This document shows, piece by piece, positions 56,943 to 64,000 of a stretch of DNA of 64,000 nt. The stretch is from positions 186,001 through 250,000 of the forward strand of contig VUYT01000019.1 of NCBI GenBank assembly GCA_008802785.1, read 5' to 3'. Both the position numbers and the translations under genes were made by a program. This DNA comes from Symmetrospora coprosmae (Eukaryota; Basidiomycota; Cystobasidiomycetes; Symmetrosporaceae). The first letter of the stretch is position 1. Every line of letters begins with the position of its first letter. The notes under the pieces are model-generated. The model was given only the letters and a program-made list of their open reading frames with translations. It made no database searches and had not been told where the DNA came from.

Positions 56943-58213
56943 TCAGAGCTCCATGTCCGAGCTCACGAGAGAGCTCCTGCTAGACGGCACTACTCCTGCA
57001 AGAATAGCGACGTCCCCGGTAATCCCTTTCTCTCCTATCGCGAGCTGGATCCCAGGATGCTTGGCGAGGTACGCCTTCAGAGCAGCTGCCTTGATGCGCG
57101 GTGCATATTTGAGCACCAGTCTCTGTGGCGGTGCAGCGAGCTTTTCGAGGAGCGCAACAGATGCCTCCTCGCACTCGAGATGGAGGATCTTGATAGCTGG
57201 CAGGCGACGCCGCAGCAGAGGCAGCGGACTGTTGACGAGTGTGAGCGCGTCTAGACCGTCGATGTGGTCCAGCACTACGTCCAGTGCTGGCACACGGTCG
57301 CATGACACGATGGTGAGCTCCTCCAGAGTCCCTCTGAAGGTCCAGCGCGAGTCGAGCGCGTCCACCTCCAGCAGACAGAGCTTGCGGAGGTGCGGCAAGC
57401 TGGCCAGGCTGTCGCACAAGGGCGAGCGCGACGTCTGAAGCAGGTCGTAGTTGACACGATGCAGAGCGAGCGAGTGTACCCGAGGCAGGCTCAGGAGCAG
57501 CTCCGCAGCGAGCCCTTCATCGAGCTGGAACGGTGCGCCCGACGCTGTGGCCCCCTCGCAGGACACGCCAAAGTGGAGGAGGGTGTCGCTGCGTGCAGCA
57601 ATGGCGCTCGCGAGGGTCGAAGGAAGCTGGGACACATAGATGCCGCTTGGTGCTGAGACCAATTCGACCTCAAGCCAGCGGAGAAGTGGGCAGGATGTCA
57701 GAAGTCGGACTGCGAGTGCGACGCTAATGGCTGCTGGGTCATGCAGCTGCTCCCCTTCGCCCTGCTCATCCGGGAACAGCGCGATCCGGAGCTGAAGCTG
57801 GCGAACATGTCTGCCATGGGATGTATGCAGCAGATCTGCTACGCCGTCTCGAAGACTGGCGGGGATGTCGGCCAGGTCGAGGGACTGGAGCGAAAGATAC
57901 GAGTAGAGGGGAGGTGGCAAAAGCTCAGTGCGATGTCGTTGCCCAATTCGCGCTGTAAACCAATGCTCACCTTCCACACGACTGGCAGGAGAGCATCGTA
58001 CAGCCAACTATTGACCTTGAGCAGGGAGAGCGCGCTGTCCGCTCGCCAGTACTGCGATGGGCGCCGGGCGTGTCCTCTCCTTTGTCCCGAGGAGCCAGCT
58101 TTGGCAGGCCTGGCGGATGCCTCTCGCTGTCGAATGTCGTCGGCACGGGCGCACAACCCTATCTGCTGTACCGTCTCTAGCGGCAGACTCTGGAAGGAGC
58201 TGGTGCTGGACAT
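56943..58213 (-). CDS. F-box/leucine-rich-repeat-like protein
   Basis: Two exons (minus): 57971-58213 and 56943-57884 (394 aa). The start MSSTSSFQSLPLETVQQIGL resembles an F-box helix, followed by ADSALSLLKVNSWLYDALLP and VVWK. After the intron come repeated leucine-rich units: SLDLADIPASLRDGVADLL, VRQLQLRIALFPDE, LLRWLEVELVSAPSG, VHSLALHRVNYDLLQ, LRKLCLLEVDALDS, LEELTIVSCDRVPALD, LDALTLVNSPLPLL, IKILHLECEEASVALL. It is probably an SCF substrate receptor. Only one intron (86 nt) is used; the GTGAGC donor and CAG acceptor are in phase. The specific orthologue is not recognised; the class is common and expanded in basidiomycetes. Confidence 0.75.
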
Positions 58214-58773
58214 CCGAATACTACCCAGGCGCTGTACTCGAGTATTATCGGAGTCTGATGTCGAATGCACGTGCCAGGCACGGTGGCGTCACGGAGACGG
58301 CTTGGAAGACGTGTGAGGAGATGTGGAAGGACGTGTCAAGCTGTAATGTGGAGCAGAGGTAAGCAGAGAAGCAGAAGGGGTTTGGATGCAGCTTGAGTTC
58401 TGCCTACGGCCCCAAAGATAGAGGAGTGTGGTCCGCCGTGCCTGACTCCTATTCTCACGGCCATCTATCGAAACGGAGACGGAGACGACCCGTGCTCTCG
58501 GCTACCTAAGCAGGAACAAGCAGGAAGGCGGACGTAGACCACATGCTGGCACAGCGACTCCTCTCTCCAACGGGTGTGCGTGCGGCGCTTGGCGCATATG
58601 CTGCGGTGATGAGGTCTATGAGAACAGTAGGAATACATGCACTGCGGAAGAGAAACTGACTGCGGGTGACTGCTACTTCGACTGCTGCTAATAAATTGCT
58701 CTTGCGTGTGGTGTTGTGTTGTCGTTGTCGTTGTCGTATTCATATTCGTATTGAGTCGCTGACGAGCCTGGGC
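58214..58773. other. Intergenic spacer
   Basis: About 560 bp between the F-box/LRR gene start and the CDT2 stop, both minus strand. It holds the F-box/LRR promoter and a (GTTGTC)n-like simple repeat near 58716-58738. No gene is supported. Confidence 0.4.
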
Positions 58774-61230
58774 TCAATCGCACTCCATCGCGCTCGTCTC
58801 GGCGCTGACGGTCTTCTTGAGCGACCAGCTCCACGCTCCGCTGTAGTGCCACCGCTCGTCCGCGTCCTCGGCAGCGAGTGCACGCTGCGCACCATGTGCG
58901 TTCGGCCTCCAGACCCGGACGGACAAGTCATCTCCGCACGTCGCGAGCTGTAGCGAAGGCGGGAGAGAATCAGCGTCCGGCCTAACCAAACAACGCGGAG
59001 CGGGGCTACATATCCGAAGCGGAAGCTCACGGCTCCATTTGCCCAGTCGAGACTGCCAACTTCCTGACGATGGCCATGGAGGACAGCGCTCGCCTCGCGC
59101 GTCTCGCCAAATACGCGCCGGGACGCCGTGGTCGTCGTGTCGAAGATGCTGGTGCCATATCCAAGGCCGGAGCTGCCGCAAGCTAGGTACCGCCCGTCCG
59201 GGGACATGGAAAGGCGGACATAGAAGGATGACGAGAGCAGACTGGCCGGCGAGGAGAATGTGTGCATGGGCGCGTCGAGCGGCCGTGACAGGAAGAGCGG
59301 GTCGTGTTGGTATATTCTATGAAGGTCAAGTCGTTGAGAGATCAGTGTACATCCCGCAGGTGCCAATCGTCGATTGAGACTCACTTTGAGTTGGTGCCAA
59401 GTGCGAAGAGTCGTCCACCGTCCGGCGAGAGGCACAGCGAGGCGATCCCGTATGGTCTGGCAGACGTTCCGCCCGTCGGGGCGGTGAAGTCAACACTGCA
59501 CTCGAGAGACTCTGGATTGATGCGGCGCGAGGCGTTCTTGCGCAAGTCCCAGAGCTTGATGACACTGCAAACAAACAGCAGAAACAGTCAGAAATATCCT
59601 CAGGCTTCCGTTTGCAAGCCTGCTTACCCGTCGGCAGATCCCGCACTGGCGAGCAGATGCTCTTGATGCTGCATGTAGACGATCGAGGTCACGCTACGGG
59701 TCGCAGACCGCGTCGTATCCTTGTTCTTGCGCGTTTTCGCCCATGTGTCGTGGGCGAATCTGATGTGGTTGACTGGAGCGAGGCGGCCATCTGTCGAGGG
59801 CGGGGTGGCAGCGCGTCAGTCTAGCAGGCATGCATTCGTGAAGGATGTAACGCGCACCCTTGGCACTCAGCCGCTGATCCCAGACTGCTATCGATCCGTC
59901 TCTTGAAGCGCTTGACAGGAGGTCTGGTAGTCCAGGTTGGCGTTGCTATCAGTACAGGCCTTGCGAAAAGAGTGACGCTATTCGTGACTCACTAGGGTTG
60001 TGCGGGTCCCAGGCAATCTGCTTTACGCTGCAGGTGTGGACGGCGAGCGTCACGAGCTGTGCCTTGCTCTCGACATCGCTGAGGATGATGGTCTGGTCGC
60101 CTGACGCGGTGGCCTTGCATGTCGTCCAGCGGGCATGGTCAACACTTGGTCTCGTCTCATGTCAGACACGCTCCGGACTCACGATGCGAGCATCGTCAGC
60201 GCTCCACTTGACGTCGAAGACGGCATTCTGGTGCGGCTGGAACGAGCCGAGAAGGGGAGCTGCGACGAGTGAAGCGATGACGCGCTGGTCAGACCACGTG
60301 CCCCCGACAAGACGCGGCGCAACAGGAAGGCCCGCTCACCGGCATAGTCGTAGTCTGACTTCTCCTGCGCATCTACCAAGGAGACGACGCCTTCCTCATC
60401 TGCAACTGCCAGCACCTTCTTGCCGCCGGCCTTGGAAGCTGTCGTGCATAGACGGTCAACTCTGTGCGCCAGCTTCGCAGAACGGCAAGACGCGCACCAT
60501 TGGAGAAGGCGCAAGCGAAAGGCGGAGCAAAGTCGCGCGTCTGACTCTGCGACATGCATCGAAAGACGTCGTTCGTGTTGTGCGAGACAAAAGACTTGAG
60601 GTGCGAGTTGGGGTACGGGCCTGTGCGTTTGGGAGGTCGCGATCGATGTTGCGGGTCCGCTCAGCCTGCGCGTACAGCCGAGGCGCATGAAGGTGGGGCA
60701 CAATGCTCACCAGAGATGGATCGTAGGGACTCGCGCGTGTGGTGTACATACTGTGCGTACTCTGTGAGACGTGCAGTGTCGGAGAAGCGCGAGGGCCCGG
60801 CTGAGGCTGCCTGACGCGCCTGTAGGACACGAGCTCGGCGGGCCAGCACCACAGGGTCTACCAGAGGCTCGGGCTCTTCCTCCTCGGACGAGCTGCACCC
60901 GGACACCTCCTCTTCTTCCGCCGGAGAACTGCTGCAGCCGAAAGACACCTTGCGTGGTTTATTGCTGCTGCTGCTGCTGCCCTCCGGCCGCGTCGGGCTC
61001 GAGCTGGCGGCGTAGCCTTCGTCGGATGGCGGCGGGGCTTCCGAGGACGAGCGGTCCGAGAGTGAAGAGAGCGAGGCCGAGCGGGCGGTCGTGAAGGCAA
61101 AGAGGGAAGTCTGCTTGAGGAGTTTCGGCTGGACTGGGCGTTGGTGCTGGTACTGCTGGTACTGCTGCCTCTGCCCTGCTGATTCTACCGTGACGACAGT
61201 GTGGGTGATGTCTTGCAGAGGGTCGCGCAT
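58774..61230 (-). CDS. CDT2: Cdt2-like WD40 substrate receptor of CRL4 ubiquitin ligase
   Basis: Ten exons (minus): 60711-61230, 60498-60620, 60340-60438, 60183-60259, 59993-60113, 59858-59923, 59628-59790, 59385-59564, 59031-59316, 58774-58947 (602 aa). Cdt2 recognises PCNA-bound substrates (Cdt1, Spd1-type inhibitors) for Cul4-Ddb1. A ~175-residue disordered Ser/Glu-rich N-terminus precedes the WD40 propeller: PPFACAFSNASKAGGKKVLA, VADEEGVVSLVD, SFQPHQNAVFDVKWSADD, RIATASGDQTIILSDVESK, SSASRDGSIAVWDQR, GVIKLWDLRKN, SLCLSPDGGRLFALGTNSK, FYVRLSMSPDGRYLACGSS, HRQEVGSLDW and ATCGDDLSVRVW. WDxR motifs for DDB1 contact are present (VWDQR, LWDLR). Every junction was verified for phase. Confidence 0.92.
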
Positions 61231-61677
61231 GGTGTTGACGGAGGATGCGAACAGAAGAACGAGGAGAATGACGACGACGACGACGACGACGACGACGGTA
61301 CAGACGATGATATGATGCAACTGACAAGCTTGCTGAGACGAAGATAGAGAGAGAGAGACGAGAGGGGGGACAAGGTATGCGGGATGACCGGGCGTATGGG
61401 AGCAGAAGAGGCGAGAGAAAGTCGCGGGCAGGGAGACGCGCCCGAGACGCGTGCCCCTCTACGCGCTCAAAACAACAAGACCAAAGCGGGGCAAGACTGG
61501 GAGGAGCGCGCACAGACAGCAGCAATGCAAGTAGCATCTGGCCAGACGATGGTATCCACTGAAATAATCTACGAGGCCGACTTGTCGAATCGACATCGTG
61601 TATCAGATGCGAGCTAGATTACAGCGCCACCCGACTGCTACACCATATCCAGCCCGCTAGCGGCTGACAATGTACGC
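61231..61677. promoter_or_regulatory. CDT2 upstream region and YME2 3' flank
   Basis: About 450 bp. It contains the (ACG)9 repeat, AGAGAGAGAGA near 61345, and no supported gene. It should include the CDT2 promoter and 5' UTR. Confidence 0.45.
61271..61297 (+). repeat. (ACG)9 microsatellite in the CDT2 5' region
   Basis: Nine perfect trinucleotide units 41 bp upstream of the CDT2 ATG. On the coding strand this reads as (CGT)n and keeps an upstream frame open as poly-Val. Confidence 0.95.
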
Positions 61678-64000
61678 TCAACTTCCACCACTCTTTAGCT
61701 TCTCCTGCAGCTCCTTGGCCTCCTTGCCCAACCGTTCCAAGTCCGCCTGCCCCTTGTGCATCTTCTGCAAGCACTCGTCGACCCTCGCAGCGATCTCGAC
61801 GGGAATCGTGTGCGTACCCCCGAACGTCCACTTGCCATCGTGGAACAGCTGGCTGAGCGCAATGAGGTCCTCCTGCGCCGACTTTATGGCTGCCGAAGCT
61901 GCGGCCGTCGCCTTGCTGTTGAGCGCCAACTCATTCTGTGCACCGAAAACAACATTGTCGGCCAGGACTGCGAAGGCTGACCGGTAGGACGGCTTGCCTG
62001 GCCGCAAGAGAGCTGGGTGGCCGTCTCGATGCACAATAGACACAATCTCGGCTTGCTCTAGAGCACGGAGCGCCTTCTCCTGGTCTTTGAATGGACCGGC
62101 TGTTAGCAGTTCGGCGTAGCTCAGCTGCAAGTAGATCGTATCAAGCGTCAGTATCATTGGCTACGACGATGTCTTGCCCCGCTCCAACCGCAACCGACCT
62201 CCTTGACCTTGCTGAGCTTCTTGACCAGGAACCAGACCTGCTCGCGAGTCCACGGCATGCTCTTGGCCTCTTCCTGATCGTCACCAAAGCAGTTCTTGAT
62301 GATTTCGGTGGATGAACGCGAGATGATGTCTGCAAAGGACAGCTCACGTCAGCTTGTGCAACGTCCCTACCGTCGACCCGACGACGATCTGGGCTCACCC
62401 TCCACGGCCTCGTCTGCCGTCGCGCCGCCGCGCATCTTCTGGATGAGCGTCTCGAGGTCCGTCAATCTCCCACCCAGCCGTCCAATGGCCGCCTGATTGG
62501 CCTCCTGCACAAGCTCCTCCTTCCCGTAGTCCGCCAGCTTGCGCTGTACATATTGCATCGCGTTCTCCGACGTCGCGTCCGTGAGGCTGATGCTGCTGAA
62601 CGGCTTTGACGGGAGCGCCCGCGCCAGGTTCTTGGACACGGCCACATTGTCGTTGACAAAGACGACGTGCGCAATGCGGTTCTCGACAAGCGCGGCCGCC
62701 CAGTCTGCGAGGCCCGTCCAGAGCACGTCGGCATTCTTGACATTCGATGCGCCCGTGTCGAAGCCCTTCACGATGACAATGGGTATCTCGTCGATGTCGG
62801 CAGTAGAGCTGCGCCCGTCCCGGCCAGTCAGAGTGCCAGGGTGGGTCGCGAGCGCCGCTTGCTCGGCTTTTGCGAAGCTGGACGGGCCGTAGATCTCGCT
62901 GAAGCGCGGCAGGATTATGAATGCTCAGCTCGGTCTGCTGCTGCCGGGTCACCTCGACGTGGCACTTACGAGTAGTGATCGCTCTTCTCGAGACCCATGC
63001 CCAGCTCGCCCATGACGCCGTTCGCAGCAAGGCAGTCCAGCCGCCCATCGTGAACATACCCGCTCTGCACATTCGCCACAAAGACGGTCTCGTTGTTGAA
63101 CAGGTCTATCCGCTGGCGCTCCAGGTCTGCCGCCTGGTCCCGAGCTGTCTTTGCGTCGTCCGAGAGGGCCTTCAGAGCGCTCGCGGCTACATCGAGGATC
63201 TGCGAGCGGATGCTTTGTCAGGGCGCTTCCAATCAGGAGGAAGCGACGGCAGAGGCGATGCTCGCACCTGCTTGATTTGGACATCCAGATTGGTCGAAAA
63301 GCCCGCTTTGGTGCCAATGAGCCCGACCGATGCAATGTCAATGAGGTTGTTGAAGCTCGACGCCCACTGGAACTGCGGGAAGTAGCCTAACTGGGTGGCC
63401 AAGGCCGACACGAGCTTCGAGTCTGAGCCACGCCCTTCCTTCATGATGTCTCGGCAGTCGACAGTGAGTACATTCCTATAGAGGGTGGCAGGGTGAGTGG
63501 GTTACCACTAGCCGATGTCATGCAAGCTACCATTCGCGCTCACTTGGCTCCATAAGTCACGCTCGCCACAAGTGCAGCCTTGCCGGATCCAGGTGGACCT
63601 CTGCAAGGGCGAATCATAGACGGCAGTCAGATTCGCCCCGACTTCCGTTAGCAAGAGCCTCCCATCGCACTCACGTTACTGTGATGAAGGTGTCCGGCAG
63701 CTCGTACAGCCACGTGCTGAGCCGTTCCGCCGCTTCCCTTCTCTCCCTCTCTATACCTGTGCCCTGCACAGCCAGCTCGTCCCCGCCTGCCCCTTTCCTG
63801 CCCCCACTGCCGAGTCCCAGGCCAGCTAGGAGGTCCGACCCGCTAATGCCCAAGCGCCCAATGGTCTCCTTCTTGAGCCACTTGGTGAGCCGGTACGCTT
63901 CGACGTCAAAGAGCCCGCTGACGTGCGACTTGACAAAGAACGAGCGTATGGGATCGAAAACGGCGTAGCTGACGCTGCCTGCGAGAACCGCAACGATGGG
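61678..64000 (-). CDS. YME2: Mitochondrial escape protein Yme2 (C-terminal part; 5' end outside window)
   Basis: Seven exons in the window (minus): 63675-64000 (continues beyond), 63544-63600, 63268-63475, 62970-63199, 62399-62898, 62199-62329, 61678-62124. Yme2 is an inner-membrane protein that affects mitochondrial DNA escape and nucleoid organisation. The visible part starts with a hydrophobic segment (IVAVLAGSVSYAVF), then DPIRSFFVKSHVSGLFDVEA and the AAA-like P-loop TGPPGSGKAALVAS. VLTVDCRDI, LGYFPQFQWASSFNNLIDI, DEIPIVIVKGFDTG (Walker B region), HVVFVNDNVAVSKNLARALP and a C-terminal coiled coil (LERLGKEAKELQEKL) follow. The 3' end of exon 6 is uncertain: GTCGGT (used here) or GTCAAG 6 nt earlier would both keep frame. 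Confidence 0.92.

Overview
The window looks like nuclear DNA of a basidiomycete fungus. It is GC-rich and gene-dense, and nearly every gene is split by short introns (about 40-185 nt). Those introns mostly carry GTGAGT/GTGCGT-type donors, a CTGAC branch-point-like motif and a YAG acceptor. The gene set is that of a filamentous or dimorphic fungus (chitin synthase chaperone, ERG4, MET10, bZIP-DUF3425). A smut-like lineage (Ustilaginomycotina) is plausible, but that is inference. All gene models below were spliced by hand; for almost every one the exon lengths sum to a multiple of three and the joined protein matches a recognised family.

Left part (1-15.7 kb), mostly plus strand: the tail of a Ser/Pro-rich gene, CHS7 (chitin synthase export chaperone), YPT1 (Rab1 GTPase), ATG2 (autophagy lipid-transfer protein), a small unknown minus-strand gene, and a bZIP-DUF3425 transcription factor. 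15.9-27.4 kb is a minus-strand run: YVH1 phosphatase and ERB1 (both 60S ribosome maturation), SPN1/IWS1 (transcription elongation), a decayed stretch, and a conserved fungal protein of unknown function. The decayed stretch holds a relic of the last ERG4 exon next to a broken orphan gene.

Middle (27.7-41.9 kb): a Gln-rich protein with NPF/DPF motifs, MET10 (sulfite reductase flavoprotein), two small unknowns, mitochondrial ribosomal uL11, AP-3 mu, a universal-stress-protein gene and an F-box protein. Right part (42.2-64 kb): a Cys-rich GPI-type secreted protein, SNU66/SART1 (tri-snRNP), a CLPTM1-family membrane protein, ZTA1-type quinone reductase, ERG4, an intact orphan gene, a coding-like orphan stretch, an F-box/LRR protein, CDT2 (CRL4 substrate receptor) and the 3' part of YME2, which runs off the window.

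The most interesting observations are these. (1) Exons of 6, 5 and probably 3 nt are needed to rebuild CLPTM1 and ERG4. (2) A pair made of the ERG4 3' end plus a tail-to-tail orphan gene occurs twice: intact at 53.7-55.2 kb and decayed at 24.1-25.4 kb. I saw no rRNA, tRNA, CRISPR array, LTR element or other transposon.
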